Shown here: positions 54,745 to 64,000 of the stretch, one piece after another | Numbering within the stretch: position 1 is the first letter of the stretch | Layout of the letters: each line of letters opens with the position of its first letter | NCBI GenBank assembly: GCA_009846685.1 | Contig: VWVY01000003.1 | Location: 372,001-436,000 of the forward strand | Reading direction: 5' to 3' | Source of the DNA: Rhizobiales bacterium SYSU XM002 | GTDB lineage: Bacteria; Pseudomonadota; Alphaproteobacteria; Rhizobiales; Beijerinckiaceae | DNA: 64,000 nt | Translations under genes and position numbers: made by a program | Notes under the pieces: model-generated | Databases searched by the model: none | The model's input: the letters and a program-made list of their open reading frames with translations, nothing else | What the model was told of the DNA's origin: nothing

Positions 54745-56322
54745 ATGTCGCTGGCCCTGCCTTTCACCATCGTCGGTTCGGCGACGCTGCTTTCGCGCGT
54801 GACGGGCTTCCTGCGCGACGTGCTGATTGCGGCGATGCTCGGCTCCGGTCCAGTAGCGGACATTTACGTCGCGGCCTTCCTGATTCCGAACCTTTTCCGC
54901 AAGATGATGAGCGAGGGTGCGCTCAACGCCGCCATCGTGCCGCGCCTCGCCCGGCTCGAACAGGAGGGCGGCAAGCAGGCGGCACGCGGTTTTTCCGACG
55001 ATGTGCTCTCGCTAATGCTGGTGGCGGTGATCGTGATGATCGCTCTCGCCGAATTCGCGATGCCGCAGATCATGTCGGCGCTGGCGATCGGTTTCAAGGC
55101 GAGCACCGCCAAGTTCGACGATGCGGTACTCTTCGCGCGGATCGCTTTTCCCTTCGTTGGCTGCGTGCTGCTTGCGGCGCTGATGTCGGCCCTGCTTAAC
55201 ACCACCGAGCGTTACGCCGTGGCTGCGCTGGTGCCGCTGGTGCTCAACCTGCTGTTGATCGGCGTGTTGCTCGCATTGCTGCTGTTGCCTGTCGAACGTC
55301 GCGATGCCGGGCTAGCGCTGGTGACGACCGTATTGATTGCGGGCGTCGTCCAGCTCGTACTGCTTTGGCGCGCGACCGGTCGTGCCGGTTTCGATGTCAC
55401 GCCCCGCCCGCTCGACGCGATGACGGGACGCATCGATCCGGGCGCGAAAACGCTACTGCTGGTCGCCTTGCCGGGCATGATGATCGCCGGCTCCGGGCAT
55501 GTGCACATGATCATCGCCAGCCAGTTCGCCTCGCTGGAGCCGCGCGCGATATCCTGGCTCTACTACGCCGACCGGCTGTTCCAGCTACCGCTCGGTTTCG
55601 TGGCGGCGGCGGTGGGGGTGGTGCTGCTGCCGCGCCTCTCGAAGGCGCTCAATCAGGACGACCGCCAGATGATGGCGGAAGCGCAGAGCGAATCCTTCGT
55701 GTTTTCCTCGCTGCTGATCCTGCCGGCGACCGTGGCGCTGATCGTGCTGGCGAAGCCGATCACGCTGGTGCTGTTCCAGCGCGGTGCCTTCGGTTTCGTC
55801 GATGTCCGGGCGACGGCGGCGATGCTCAAGGTGCTCGCCTTCGCGTTACCGGCCTTCGTGCTGATCAAGGTGATTCTGCCCGGTTTCCTCGCGCGGGAAG
55901 AAATGCGTCCGCCGCTGATCGCGGTGGGGATCGCCATCGCGGCCAATATCGCGACCGGGCTGTTCTTCCACCACGGCGGCAAGTGGCTCGCGCCCGCCAT
56001 CGGCGTTGCGGTCGGCGCCTGGACCAATGCGCTGGTTCTGCTGGCGATGGCGATCTGGAAAGACCGGCTCAACCTCTTGAGGAGCGCGATCTGGCGGGCT
56101 GCGGGCGCCGGACTCGCCGCAGCGATCATGGGCCTGCTCGTCGGCTGGATGGCGGTCGAGTTGAAGGGCTTCATGCAGGTCAGCCGCCCCTTCGCGATGA
56201 AGGGCGCAGCGCTGATGGCGATCTGCACTTCGGGGCTTCTGGTTTATTTGCTGGCCGCGCGCCTTCTCGGAGTCTTCACCGTCGCCGCCCTGAGAAAAAG
56301 CACGCGCAGCGGCGCGAATTGA
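54745..56322 (+). CDS. murJ: lipid II flippase MurJ
   Basis: 525 residues with fourteen hydrophobic helices. The N-terminus SATLLSRVTGFLRDVLIAAMLGSGPVADIYVAAFLIPNLFRKMMSEGALNAAIVPRLAR is diagnostic of the MurJ/MviN family, and AISWLYYADRLFQLPLGFVAAAVGVVLLPRLSKA the second signature. It flips lipid II across the inner membrane. GGGGGAGTC precedes the ATG. trpS follows after 69 bp; the murJ-trpS pair is common in alphaproteobacteria. Confidence 0.95.
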   Translation: MSLALPFTIVGSATLLSRVTGFLRDVLIAAMLGSGPVADIYVAAFLIPNLFRKMMSEGALNAAIVPRLARLEQEGGKQAARGFSDDVLSLMLVAVIVMIALAEFAMPQIMSALAIGFKASTAKFDDAVLFARIAFPFVGCVLLAALMSALLNTTERYAVAALVPLVLNLLLIGVLLALLLLPVERRDAGLALVTTVLIAGVVQLVLLWRATGRAGFDVTPRPLDAMTGRIDPGAKTLLLVALPGMMIAGSGHVHMIIASQFASLEPRAISWLYYADRLFQLPLGFVAAAVGVVLLPRLSKALNQDDRQMMAEAQSESFVFSSLLILPATVALIVLAKPITLVLFQRGAFGFVDVRATAAMLKVLAFALPAFVLIKVILPGFLAREEMRPPLIAVGIAIAANIATGLFFHHGGKWLAPAIGVAVGAWTNALVLLAMAIWKDRLNLLRSAIWRAAGAGLAAAIMGLLVGWMAVELKGFMQVSRPFAMKGAALMAICTSGLLVYLLAARLLGVFTVAALRKSTRSGAN

Positions 56323-56391
56323 GCATCCTCCTTGCGGTCCAACTGCGCGATTGCTAGAGCGCGCGATGAAAACCGAACCGGATGACAACCC

Positions 56392-57465
56392 GTGACCTCG
56401 AAGCCCGTCTCCCTCTCGCCTTACAAGCCGCGCGTCTTTTCCGGCGTGCAGCCCACCGGCAACCTGCATCTCGGCAATTATCTTGGCGCCATCAAGCGAT
56501 TCGCTGAATTGCAGCACGCGCATGATTGCATCTATTGCGTGGTCGATCTCCACGCGATCACGCAGGGCGTCGAGGTCTGGGGTGGTCCTGAGGGCCTGAG
56601 GCGCGCGACCCGTGAGGTCACTGCGGCCTATATCGCTGCCGGGATCGACACGAAGAAGCACATCGTCTTCAACCAGAGTCAGGTCGTCGAGCACGCCGAG
56701 TTGGCCTGGATCTTCAACTGCATCGCGCGGATGGGCTGGGCCAACCGCATGACGCAGTTCAAGGAAAAGGCCGGCAAGGACCGGGAAAATGCCTCCGTCG
56801 GCCTCTTTGCCTACCCGATGCTGATGGCGGCGGACATCCTCGTCTACCGCGCGACGCATGTGCCGGTGGGCGACGATCAGAAACAGCACCTCGAACTGAC
56901 ACGCGATATCGCCCAGAAGTTCAACTTCGACTTCGCCGATCGGATCCGGGAACTCGGTCTGTCATCGGGTGAATATTTTCCGCTTCCCGAACCGCTGATT
57001 GCGGGCCCGGCGCCGCGTGTCATGTCCTTGCGCGATGGCTCGAAGAAAATGTCGAAATCCGATCCGTCGGACTATTCGCGACTCAACCTCACGGACGACG
57101 CCGATGCGATCGCGCAGAAGGTCCGCAAGGCCAAGACCGATCCCGAACCGCTGCCGTCCGAGGAAGCAGGCCTGAAGGGTCGGCCGGAAGCCGAGAATCT
57201 GGTCACGATCTTCGCCGCGCTCTCCGGCGAGGCGCCGGCTTCCATTCTGCAGCAGTACGGGGGCGGGCAGTTCTCGACCTTCAAGAACGCGCTGGTCGAA
57301 CTCGCGGTGGCGAAGCTCTCGCCTGTCGGTGCCGAGATGCGGCGATTGACGGCTGATCCGGCGATGATCGACGCAGTTCTGGCCGATGGCGCCGAGCGTG
57401 CCCGCGCCATCGCCGCGCCGGTGATGCGGGACGTTCGCGAGATTTACGGGTTCATCCAAGAGTAG
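56392..57465 (+). CDS. trpS: tryptophanyl-tRNA synthetase
   Basis: 357 residues from a GTG (no in-frame ATG nearby). [20 protein letters not shown] holds the HIGH-like motif, and [10 protein letters not shown] the KMSKS motif. The tryptophan pocket [11 protein letters not shown] and [13 protein letters not shown] are intact. It charges tRNA-Trp. It lies between murJ and the decayed RidA-like gene. Confidence 0.95.
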   Translation: MTSKPVSLSPYKPRVFSGVQPTGNLHLGNYLGAIKRFAELQHAHDCIYCVVDLHAITQGVEVWGGPEGLRRATREVTAAYIAAGIDTKKHIVFNQSQVVEHAELAWIFNCIARMGWANRMTQFKEKAGKDRENASVGLFAYPMLMAADILVYRATHVPVGDDQKQHLELTRDIAQKFNFDFADRIRELGLSSGEYFPLPEPLIAGPAPRVMSLRDGSKKMSKSDPSDYSRLNLTDDADAIAQKVRKAKTDPEPLPSEEAGLKGRPEAENLVTIFAALSGEAPASILQQYGGGQFSTFKNALVELAVAKLSPVGAEMRRLTADPAMIDAVLADGAERARAIAAPVMRDVREIYGFIQE

Positions 57466-57466
57466 C

Positions 57467-57718
57467 CATGGAGAAGATCTCGATGCGCAGCTCATACTGA
57501 TCTGGAACAATATCCGCACAATCCTCGCGAGCGCCGATATGGGCCTCGACAATATCGTCCGGCTGACCAGCTACCTGCGCGATGCGTCCTATGCGGAAGC
57601 GAACGGGCGTACGCGCATCGCCGCACTCGGGGGGTGAGCCATTCCGACGACGGCAATTGTCGCGCAAACGCTTGTCAGCGATTGGCTGGTCGAGATCGAG
57701 GTTATTGCAGCAGCGTGG
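57467..57718 (+). pseudogene. RidA (YjgF)-like pseudogene, 5'-truncated with in-frame TGA
   Basis: In one frame the sequence reads HGEDLDAQLILIWNNIRTIL and continues through DMGLDNIVRLTSYLRDASYAEANGR, a good match to the middle of RidA-family imine deaminases. A TGA at 57635-57637 interrupts it, after which the same frame continues PTTAIVAQTLVSDWLVEIEVIAAA, the typical RidA C-terminus. The first ~40 residues are missing; the piece abuts the trpS stop. A CGA-to-TGA change is the simplest cause of the stop, since RidA usually has an arginine in this part (inference). The 320-bp gap between trpS and the stress-protein gene contains nothing else. Confidence 0.85.
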
Positions 57719-57785
57719 CCGAGCTTGCGATTCTGCGCCCGCTTTGGCACTCTGAATTTTCTTCCGAGACTCCACGGGGACATGC

Positions 57786-58280
57786 ATGGCCTTCCGGCGG
57801 CGCGCCTATGAACCGGGCCATCGGCCCAAGATTCTCGTCGTGATCGACGAAACACCGGAGTGCCGGCGCGCGGTGCTGTTCGCCGCACGCCGCGCGCGCC
57901 GTTCGGGCGCGAATATCGTCATGCTCTCGGTGATCGTGCCGGACGATGGCCAGCCCTGGCTCGGCATCGGCAATCTGATGCAGGCGGAAGCCGAGGCGGA
58001 AGCCGGCGAACGGCTCGACAAATCCGCTGAGATCGTGCGGCGCGAGGCCGGGTTCGAGCCCGAGCGTATCATCCTCACCGGCGTGCCGGCCGATCAGGTA
58101 ATGACCCTGATCCAGGAAGACGAAGATATCGCCGTGCTGGTGCTGGCTGCGGGAACCGGCAAGGAGGGACCTGGCCCGCTCGTTTCTCATATCGCCGGAA
58201 AGGTCGCGGCGAGTTTCCCTGTACCGGTGACGATCGTGCCGGGCGGGCTCGCCGAGGCTGATTTCGAGGCGCTTGCCTGA
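57786..58280 (+). CDS. universal stress protein family
   Basis: 164 residues, one Usp domain. ILVVIDETPECRRAVLFAARRAR starts it and LVLAAGTGKEGPGPLVSHIAGKVAASFPVPVTIVP contains a GxxGx(9)G-type ATP-binding pattern in modified form. USP proteins are stress-induced with uncertain biochemical role. ACGGGGA precedes the ATG. It follows the RidA remnant and precedes the NifU-like gene. Confidence 0.85.
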   Translation: MAFRRRAYEPGHRPKILVVIDETPECRRAVLFAARRARRSGANIVMLSVIVPDDGQPWLGIGNLMQAEAEAEAGERLDKSAEIVRREAGFEPERIILTGVPADQVMTLIQEDEDIAVLVLAAGTGKEGPGPLVSHIAGKVAASFPVPVTIVPGGLAEADFEALA

Positions 58281-58371
58281 CAGGTCTTTTCGCCGGCGCG
58301 ATGCAGGGCTATGTAGGGCGGGGCGGCCGGCCGGAGCTTGAAACCGGACCTTTCCCGCCAACGAGGCAGCC

Positions 58372-58929
58372 ATGTTCATCCAGACCGAAGTGACCCCCAA
58401 TCCCGCGACGCTGAAGTTCCTGCCGGGCCGCGATGTTCTCGGCGCGTCAACGCGCGAATTCCGCTCGGCGGAAGAAGCAGCAGCCTCGCCGCTCGCGAAC
58501 GCGCTGTTTGGCATCCCCGGCATCGTCGGCGTGTTCTTCGGCGGCGATTTCGTCTCGGTTACCAAGACAGACGGCGAGTGGCAGCACCTCAAGCCCGCGA
58601 TTCTCGGGGCGATCATGGAGCATTACCTCTCCGGTGCGCCGATCCTGGCCGAGGGCGCCGCCGCCGAGCAGACGGGCGACGAGTTCTTCGCACCGGAAGA
58701 CGCGGATACCGTTGCGACGATCAAGGAACTGCTCGAAACGCGCGTGCGGCCGGCGGTGGCGGGCGACGGCGGCGATATCACCTTCCGCGGCTTCCGCGAC
58801 GGGGTCGTCTATCTCACCATGAAGGGCTCGTGTTCGGGCTGCCCGAGTTCGACCGCGACGCTCAAGCACGGCATCCAGAACCTGCTTCGCCATTTCCTGC
58901 CGGATGTCCAGTCCGTCGAAGCGGCCTGA
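58372..58929 (+). CDS. NifU family Fe-S scaffold protein (Nfu type)
   Basis: 185 residues. The N-terminal domain (FIQTEVTPNPATLKFLPGRDVL) is the Nfu N-terminal fold. The C-terminal domain RVRPAVAGDGGDITFRGFRDGVVYLTMKGSCSGCPSSTATLKHGI has the CxxC pair Cys154/Cys157 that binds the [4Fe-4S] cluster. It carries clusters to client proteins. The position next to a universal stress protein and tsaB/rimI is typical for alphaproteobacteria. Confidence 0.93.
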   Translation: MFIQTEVTPNPATLKFLPGRDVLGASTREFRSAEEAAASPLANALFGIPGIVGVFFGGDFVSVTKTDGEWQHLKPAILGAIMEHYLSGAPILAEGAAAEQTGDEFFAPEDADTVATIKELLETRVRPAVAGDGGDITFRGFRDGVVYLTMKGSCSGCPSSTATLKHGIQNLLRHFLPDVQSVEAA

Positions 58930-58950
58930 CGGCGCGGTCCGGAGGCTCCC

Positions 58951-59646
58951 TTGCGCGTCCTCGCTCTTGACACTGCCCTTGGCGCAACCGCCGTCGCCCT
59001 GCTGGACACGGATGCGAACCTGATCCTCGCCGAGGAGAGCCAGGCGATGGAGCGCGGTCATTCCGAAGCGCTGATGCCGATGGTCGAGCGCGTGATGGCC
59101 GCAGCCGGTGTCGAATTTTCCGCAATCGACCGGTTCGGCGTCACGATCGGGCCGGGAAGCTTTACGGGGCTGCGTATCGGCATCGCGGCGGCCCGTGGCT
59201 TTGCGCTGGTGCATGATCGTCCGGCGGTCGGCGTCTCGACGCTCGCGGCATATGCAGCGCCGGTCCTGTTCGGGGGCGAGCGGCGCCCTGTCGCGGCGGC
59301 GATCGACGCGCGCAACGGCATGGCCTTCTTTCAGGCCATGGGCGTAGACGGTCGCACGATCGCCGGCCCCGGCCTCTACCGGATCGAGGAAGCAGCGCGG
59401 AAAACCGGCGACGGCGCGATCAGCTTCGTCGGCAATGCGGCGGACAAGCTCGCCGCCGCTCGCCGCGACGGGCAGGTGGATTTCCGTTTCGGGGCCGGCA
59501 CCGTCTCCGCGCTTCCTGCGCCGCCGATCGCCTGGGTGGCGCGGCTCGCGTCCGCCGCCAATCCCGCGACCTCGCCTGCCCGGCCGATGTATCTGCGCGA
59601 GGTTAACGTCACGATGGGCGATCGCGCCCGGCTGCAGCGCGCCTGA
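58951..59646 (+). CDS. tsaB: tRNA threonylcarbamoyladenosine biosynthesis protein TsaB
   Basis: 231 residues from a TTG at 58951 with GGAGG five bases upstream. VLALDTALGATAVALLD, the TsaB core VTIGPGSFTGLRIGIAAARGFAL and a later GVSTLAAYA are clear. TsaB pairs with TsaD and TsaE to make t6A37. TsaB lacks catalytic metal histidines, as here. rimI follows after 8 bp. Confidence 0.93.
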   Translation: MRVLALDTALGATAVALLDTDANLILAEESQAMERGHSEALMPMVERVMAAAGVEFSAIDRFGVTIGPGSFTGLRIGIAAARGFALVHDRPAVGVSTLAAYAAPVLFGGERRPVAAAIDARNGMAFFQAMGVDGRTIAGPGLYRIEEAARKTGDGAISFVGNAADKLAAARRDGQVDFRFGAGTVSALPAPPIAWVARLASAANPATSPARPMYLREVNVTMGDRARLQRA

Positions 59647-59654
59647 GGCCGGCG

Positions 59655-60188
59655 ATGTTCTGGCTCTGGCCCTGGTTCTGGCTCGGACAGCTTTACACGA
59701 CCTTCCGCCCGGCCTCGATCCTCGATTCCTCGCGCATCGCCGCGATTCACGACGAGAGTTTTGCCATCGGCTGGGACCGGAGCGAGATCGAGCGTATGAT
59801 CCTCGATGGGCATGTCGCCGATGTCATGATCTCGCGCGCGCCCATCGGCGAGGTGGTCACCGGCTTCGCCATCAGCCGCGTGGTGCTCGACGAGGCCGAA
59901 CTCCTCACCATCGCACTCGACAGCGAGGTCCGCGGGCGCGGCTTCTCCGAAAGCCTGCTCGAACGGCACAGCCAGCGCGTGCGTCAGGCGGGCGCGACGA
60001 GCCATTTCCTCGAAGTCGCGGATGCCAACGAGCCCGCCCTCGCGCTTTATCGCAAGCTTGGTTTCGTCGAGATCGGTCGCCGCAAGGGATATTATCCGAA
60101 TGCCAAGGGGGTTGGCGCCGCGCGGCACGATGCCTTGACCATGCGGCGCGATCTCTCTCCGCTCGACCCCACCCCGCGCTTCGCCTGA
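59655..60188 (+). CDS. rimI: ribosomal protein S18 alanine N-acetyltransferase-like (RimI)
   Basis: 177 residues, GNAT fold. The acetyl-CoA site is ELLTIALDSEVRGRGFSESLLERHSQRVR, and FLEVADANEPALALYRKLGFVEIGRRKGYY is the RimI signature. A short hydrophobic N-tail (MFWLWPWFWLGQLY) is unusual. The substrate (S18 or another N-terminus) is inferred from position after tsaB. It is in the same run as tsaB. Confidence 0.88.
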   Translation: MFWLWPWFWLGQLYTTFRPASILDSSRIAAIHDESFAIGWDRSEIERMILDGHVADVMISRAPIGEVVTGFAISRVVLDEAELLTIALDSEVRGRGFSESLLERHSQRVRQAGATSHFLEVADANEPALALYRKLGFVEIGRRKGYYPNAKGVGAARHDALTMRRDLSPLDPTPRFA

Positions 60189-60271
60189 ACGAACGGCGGC
60201 TTTCCAAGCGCGGCAAGCCTTGATATGCCGCAGGGAAACAGCGTGGGGGAAGGATGAGCGGGGAGACCGGC

Positions 60272-60724
60272 ATGGATCGCGATCTCGGCAGCGTCGCCGA
60301 ACGGTGCCGTGCGCAGGGCCTGCGCATGACCGGGCCGCGTCGCGTCATCGCCGAGGTTCTCGACCGCTCGGTCGATCACCCCGATGTCGAGGAACTGCAC
60401 CGCCGCGTATCCGAGATCGAGCCGCGCATCGCGCTCTCGACCGTCTATCGCACGGTGCGGCTTCTGGTCGAGGCGGGCATCCTCGAACGCCACCTCTTCA
60501 ACGACGGCCGCGCCCGCTACGAAAACGCCGATCACGAGCACCACGATCATCTCATCGACATGACAACGGGGAATGTCATCGAATTCCGTTCGCCGGAGAT
60601 CGAGGAATTGCAGGCGAAGATCGCGGAGAGCCTCGGCTATCGCATCACCGGGCACCGGTTGCAGTTGTTCTGCGTACCGATGAAGGATCGCGGCCGTCGC
60701 CGAACCGTCACAAAGCGCGATTAG
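60272..60724 (+). CDS. Fur-family transcriptional regulator
   Basis: 150 residues. The winged helix (RMTGPRRVIAEVLDRSVDHPDVEELHRRV.. STVYRTVRLLVEAGILER) is followed by a metal-sensing domain HEHHDHLIDMTTGNVIEF. The structural CxxC zinc motifs are absent; only one cysteine remains in the C-terminal half (FCVPMKD), as in rhizobial Mur/Fur. It may regulate manganese or iron uptake. The ATG at 60272 has GGGGAG seven bases upstream; an ATG at 60254 is also possible but its ribosome site is too close. It precedes plsC. Confidence 0.9.
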   Translation: MDRDLGSVAERCRAQGLRMTGPRRVIAEVLDRSVDHPDVEELHRRVSEIEPRIALSTVYRTVRLLVEAGILERHLFNDGRARYENADHEHHDHLIDMTTGNVIEFRSPEIEELQAKIAESLGYRITGHRLQLFCVPMKDRGRRRTVTKRD

Positions 60725-60763
60725 AAGCCTCGCCAGCGCTCCATCGAGGCTCATCGTTCCCCC

Positions 60764-61582
60764 ATGATCGAACAGGGTCCAATACGGTATCTGAAGATCG
60801 GCGTTCGGGTCGCGGCGATGGCGCCCGCCTTCGCACTCGGTCTGCCGGCGCAATGGCTTGCGCTGCGACTGGCGCCGGGGCTTGCGCGCTGGATGCCGGT
60901 TCTGTTTCATCGCTACCTGCTGTTCGTGCTCGGCGTGCGTGTCGAGAAAGTCGGCGCGCTCGATGCCAGAAAGCCGATCCTGATCGCCTCGAACCACCTC
61001 TCCTGGCTCGATATCGTTGTCATTTCCTCGCTCGCGCCGGTTTCCTTCATCGCCAAGAGCGAGGTCGGCGCCTGGCCGCTGTTCGGCACGCTCGCCCGTC
61101 TCCAGCGCTCGATTTTTGTCGAGCGCGAGAGGCGTGGCAAAACCGGCGAGGTCAACCGCTCGATCGCCGCACGCCTTGCGGAGGGCGATGCGCTTGTGCT
61201 GTTCGCCGAGGGCACGACCAGCGACGGATCGCGCATTCTTCCGTTCCGCTCGGCGCTGATCGGCGCGGCGCAGGCGGTCGCCGGTGGCGGCGAGGCGGGA
61301 CGGTCGATCGTCCAACCACTCAACATCGCCTACCCGCGCATTGCCGGGTTGCCGACGGGGCGCGTCGATCATCCGCTGATCGCCTGGCACGGCGACATGG
61401 ATCTCCTGCCTCATCTCGGCGATTTCCTCACCTTGCCGAACGTTGACTGCCGCGTGACCTTCCTCGATGCGCGCGATGTTGAGCCCGGCAGCGACCGGAA
61501 GGCCCTCGCCCGCGAGATGGAAACCGCGATCCGTCGAAGTCATGCCCGTGCGTTGACCGGGCGTGAACCCTCCGTGGCGTGA
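60764..61582 (+). CDS. plsC: 1-acyl-sn-glycerol-3-phosphate acyltransferase (PlsC family)
   Basis: 272 residues. The catalytic HX4D box is NHLSWLD; the second motif is [13 protein letters not shown], in place of FPEGTRS. A hydrophobic N-terminus (about 15-50) anchors it to the inner membrane. It acylates lysophosphatidic acid; other lysophospholipids are possible. It follows fur by 39 bp and is followed by miaB. Confidence 0.88.
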   Translation: MIEQGPIRYLKIGVRVAAMAPAFALGLPAQWLALRLAPGLARWMPVLFHRYLLFVLGVRVEKVGALDARKPILIASNHLSWLDIVVISSLAPVSFIAKSEVGAWPLFGTLARLQRSIFVERERRGKTGEVNRSIAARLAEGDALVLFAEGTTSDGSRILPFRSALIGAAQAVAGGGEAGRSIVQPLNIAYPRIAGLPTGRVDHPLIAWHGDMDLLPHLGDFLTLPNVDCRVTFLDARDVEPGSDRKALAREMETAIRRSHARALTGREPSVA

Positions 61583-61643
61583 CGCACGAACAAAGCCATG
61601 CCGCCTCTTTGCGAAACAGCCTGCGGCGGGTAAAGAACGGGCG

Positions 61644-63080
61644 ATGACCAAACTCGATACCGATCTTTCCGGCAGCCCCGATGCGCCGCGTCGTGCGCAT
61701 ATTAAGTCCTACGGCTGCCAGATGAACGTGCATGACGCCGAACGCATGGCCGATCTTCTGGCTGGCGAGGGCTATGTCATGACGGAGGAGGCGGAAAACG
61801 CCGATCTCGTGATCCTCAATACCTGCCATATCCGCGAGAAGGCCGCCGAGAAGGTTTATTCCGAATTGGGCCGGCTGCGCGTCACCAAGGAGCAGCGCGC
61901 TGCCGACGGGCGAACCACGCTGATCGCGGTCGCCGGCTGCGTCGCGCAGGCCGAGGGCGGCGAGATCATGAAGCGCCAGCCGAACGTGGATATCGTCGTC
62001 GGCCCGCAGAGCTATCATCGCCTGCCTGGCCTGATCGCCCGCGCCGAGGCACGCGACCGCAGGGGCGCGATCGACACCGAGTTTCCGGAAGAAGACAAGT
62101 TCACGGCGCTGCCGAAGCCCGAAGCGAAACGGCTGATGGCGCGTGGCCCCTCCGCCTTTCTCACAGTGCAGGAGGGCTGCGACAAGTTCTGCTCGTTCTG
62201 CGTTGTGCCCTTCACGCGCGGCGCCGAAACCTCGCGTCCCGTCGCGGCAATCGTTGAGGAAGCGCGGGCGATGGTCGAGGCCGGCGTGCGCGACATCATG
62301 CTGCTCGGCCAAAACGTCAACGCCTATCACGGCGATGACGGGAAGGGCGGCACCGCCGATCTCGCCCGGCTGTTCGACAGGCTCTCTGCGATCGACGGGC
62401 TCGCGCGCCTGCGCTATGCAACGAGCCACCCGCGCGATATGAACGCCGCGCTGATCGCGGCGCACCGCGACAATCCCAAGGTGATGCCCTATCTTCACCT
62501 GCCGGTGCAGAGCGGCTCCGATCGCGTGCTCAAGGCGATGAACCGCAGGCACACGCGCGACTTCTACCTGCGAATCATCGACGAAGTGCGCGCCGCGCGG
62601 CCCGATATCGCGCTGACATCGGATTTCATCACCGGCTTTCCCGGCGAGACGGATGCGGATTTCGAGGACACGATGGATCTTGTCCGCCAGGTCGGCTTCG
62701 CCTCGGCTTATTCGTTCAAGTACAGCCCTCGCCCCGGCACGAAATCGGCAGAGGGCGAGGATTCGGTTCCCGAATCGGTGAAATCGGATCGACTGCTCGC
62801 GCTTCAGGCGCTTATCGTGGCGCAGCAGACGGCCTTCAACGCCGCCTGTCTCGGCCGGCGGATGCCCGTGCTGTTCGAGAAGGCAGGCCGTTTTCCGGGG
62901 CAGGCTTCCGGCAAGTCGCCTTACCTTCAGGCCGTCAATGTCGAAATTCCGGCGGAGAACGCGATTTCCGACTTTATCGGCCGCATCGTCGATGTTGATA
63001 TCAGCGAACTGGCATCGAATTCGCTTCGCGGAAAATTGGCGGAGGGCCAGTCTTCCGCCGTCGGAGGAAAAGCCGCTTGA
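61644..63080 (+). CDS. miaB: tRNA-2-methylthio-N6-dimethylallyladenosine synthase MiaB
   Basis: 478 residues. The N-terminal MTTase domain has Cys25 (SYGCQMN) and further cysteines in NTCHIR and VAGCVAQ. The radical-SAM cluster is Cys179-x3-Cys183-x2-Cys186 ([10 protein letters not shown]). A C-terminal TRAM domain ends the protein. It adds methylthio to i6A37. The ATG at 61644 fits the family. phoH starts overlapping its stop (TTGA). Confidence 0.96.
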   Translation: MTKLDTDLSGSPDAPRRAHIKSYGCQMNVHDAERMADLLAGEGYVMTEEAENADLVILNTCHIREKAAEKVYSELGRLRVTKEQRAADGRTTLIAVAGCVAQAEGGEIMKRQPNVDIVVGPQSYHRLPGLIARAEARDRRGAIDTEFPEEDKFTALPKPEAKRLMARGPSAFLTVQEGCDKFCSFCVVPFTRGAETSRPVAAIVEEARAMVEAGVRDIMLLGQNVNAYHGDDGKGGTADLARLFDRLSAIDGLARLRYATSHPRDMNAALIAAHRDNPKVMPYLHLPVQSGSDRVLKAMNRRHTRDFYLRIIDEVRAARPDIALTSDFITGFPGETDADFEDTMDLVRQVGFASAYSFKYSPRPGTKSAEGEDSVPESVKSDRLLALQALIVAQQTAFNAACLGRRMPVLFEKAGRFPGQASGKSPYLQAVNVEIPAENAISDFIGRIVDVDISELASNSLRGKLAEGQSSAVGGKAA

Positions 63081-64000
63081 CCTTGCGCCTCAGCGAGCCC
63101 TCGCGCCTCGCCGCTTCCGTTCAGGCCTCGCTCGACGGGGTCGAGGAAGCCCTGATGCTGGATGACAACCGGGCCGCGAGCCTCGTTGTCGGCAACTATG
63201 ACCAGAATATCGCGCATCTGGAGCGACGGCTGAACGTCGTTGCTCATGTCAACGGCAACGCGATCGTGCTGCGCGGCGCCCGCGAGGCGGTGGACCATGC
63301 CCGCCGCGTGGTCGAAAGCCTCTACGCCACGGTGAAGCGCGGCAAGGCAGTCGGACCCGGCGATGTCGATGGCGCGATCGAGGAAACCGCGCTTCAGCGC
63401 GGTCTTTTCCCGGAGAAATCAGAGCCCGATCCCGAGCCCGTCCGCGCGCCGGGTCGCGAGAATTACGCCGGGTTCGGGCATATCACCACGCGGAAGAAGG
63501 GTATCGTCAAGGCCCGCAACGCGGCGCAGGACAGCTACCTGCGTGTGCTCGCGCGCCACGAACTGGTCTTTGCCGAGGGGCCGGCCGGTACCGGCAAGAC
63601 CTGGCTTGCGGTCGGCCATGCGGTGCAGCTTCTCGAAGCCGGGCATGTCGAACGCCTGATTCTCTCGCGCCCGGCTGTCGAGGCTGGCGAGAAGATCGGC
63701 TTCCTCCCCGGCGACATGCGGGAGAAGGTCGATCCCTATCTCCGCCCGATCTACGACGCGCTCTACGATTTCATGGAGGGCAGGATCGTCGAACGCGCAC
63801 TCCAGACCGGGGTCATCGAAGTGGCCCCCCTTGCCTTCATGCGCGGTCGCACGCTTTCGAATGCGCTGATCCTGCTCGACGAGGCCCAGAATTCCTCCTC
63901 GATGCAGATGAAGATGTTCCTGACCCGCCTTGGGGAGGGTTCGCGCATGATCATCACCGGCGATCCGACGCAGGTTGATCTACCGCCGGGGCAGAAGAGC
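63077..64000 (+). CDS. phoH: PhoH family ATPase (5' part; runs off the window)
   Basis: 308 codons, open to the window edge. An N-terminal KH-like segment ([16 protein letters not shown]) and a linker precede the PhoH ATPase with Walker A G168PAGTGKT175 and Walker [11 protein letters not shown]. The TTG at 63077 overlaps the miaB stop with an AGGAAA ribosome site upstream. PhoH proteins are ATPases/RNA-associated helicases of phosphate or RNA metabolism. In alphaproteobacteria the usual follower is ybeY, expected beyond the window. Confidence 0.93.
   Translation, partial: MTLRLSEPSRLAASVQASLDGVEEALMLDDNRAASLVVGNYDQNIAHLERRLNVVAHVNGNAIVLRGAREAVDHARRVVESLYATVKRGKAVGPGDVDGAIEETALQRGLFPEKSEPDPEPVRAPGRENYAGFGHITTRKKGIVKARNAAQDSYLRVLARHELVFAEGPAGTGKTWLAVGHAVQLLEAGHVERLILSRPAVEAGEKIGFLPGDMREKVDPYLRPIYDALYDFMEGRIVERALQTGVIEVAPLAFMRGRTLSNALILLDEAQNSSSMQMKMFLTRLGEGSRMIITGDPTQVDLPPGQKS

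Overview
The window is ordinary, gene-dense chromosome of a high-GC alphaproteobacterium, most likely of the Hyphomicrobiales (Rhizobiales) type. The evidence is the gene order: parB-parA-rsmG-mnmG-mnmE-rho-hemJ-hemE, then the conserved hemE / PPSR-gene junction that carries the replication origin in several alphaproteobacteria, then maf-aroE-coaE-dnaQ. It also carries the hisB-DUF2628-hisH-hisA-hisF-hisE-coaA block divergent from hslVU, and the tsaB-rimI-fur-plsC-miaB-phoH block. No genus is claimed. There are about 69 protein genes (one partial at the right edge and a possible partial at the left), one tRNA, one clear pseudogene, and no insertion sequence, prophage or CRISPR array.

Region by region. 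1-11 kb is the most accessory-looking part. It holds a rhodanese-ChrB protein with the chromate transporter ChrA, a DevBCA-type three-gene exporter, a MmgE/PrpD protein divergent from an SDR and a DAD-family cupin, an OsmC protein, a two-domain sulfurtransferase and metZ, whose upstream region carries a 9-bp perfect inverted repeat. 11-18 kb holds tRNA-Gly(GCC), a ProX-like editing protein, a thioredoxin-TPR protein, a LON-domain protein, a Trm112-like protein, a UbiH-family hydroxylase, TesB, and glnK-amtB with a sigma-54-like promoter and a strong terminator. 18-29 kb holds ftsK, lolA, an exonuclease III, a response regulator plus a lone cyclic-nucleotide domain, an L,D-transpeptidase, a YggS protein, leuS, lptE and holA.

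29.7-42.3 kb is the origin and segregation region. It contains parB, parA, rsmG, mnmG, mnmE, rho, hemJ and hemE on the minus strand and the PPSR gene, maf, aroE, coaE and dnaQ on the plus strand. The divergent hemE/PPSR gap (about 380 bp) contains the AT-rich stretch and the near-consensus DnaA box expected of oriC. Two near-perfect parS sites lie 4-6 kb away, one inside rsmG and one between mnmG and mnmE.

42-64 kb holds secB, fxsA, a Tim44-like gene, mltA, an Smr gene, an adenosine-kinase-like gene, coaA, the his operon, hslVU, a phosphoesterase gene, murJ and trpS. A decayed RidA-like gene follows, then a universal stress gene, a NifU-like scaffold gene, tsaB, rimI, a Fur-family gene, plsC, miaB and the 5' part of phoH. 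Many neighbours overlap by 4 bp or less, so translational coupling looks common.

I saw no clearly new multi-gene system. The items most worth a second look are the putative oriC with its parS pair, the metZ palindrome, the RidA pseudogene with an in-frame TGA, and the orphan regulator / cyclic-nucleotide / L,D-transpeptidase trio.
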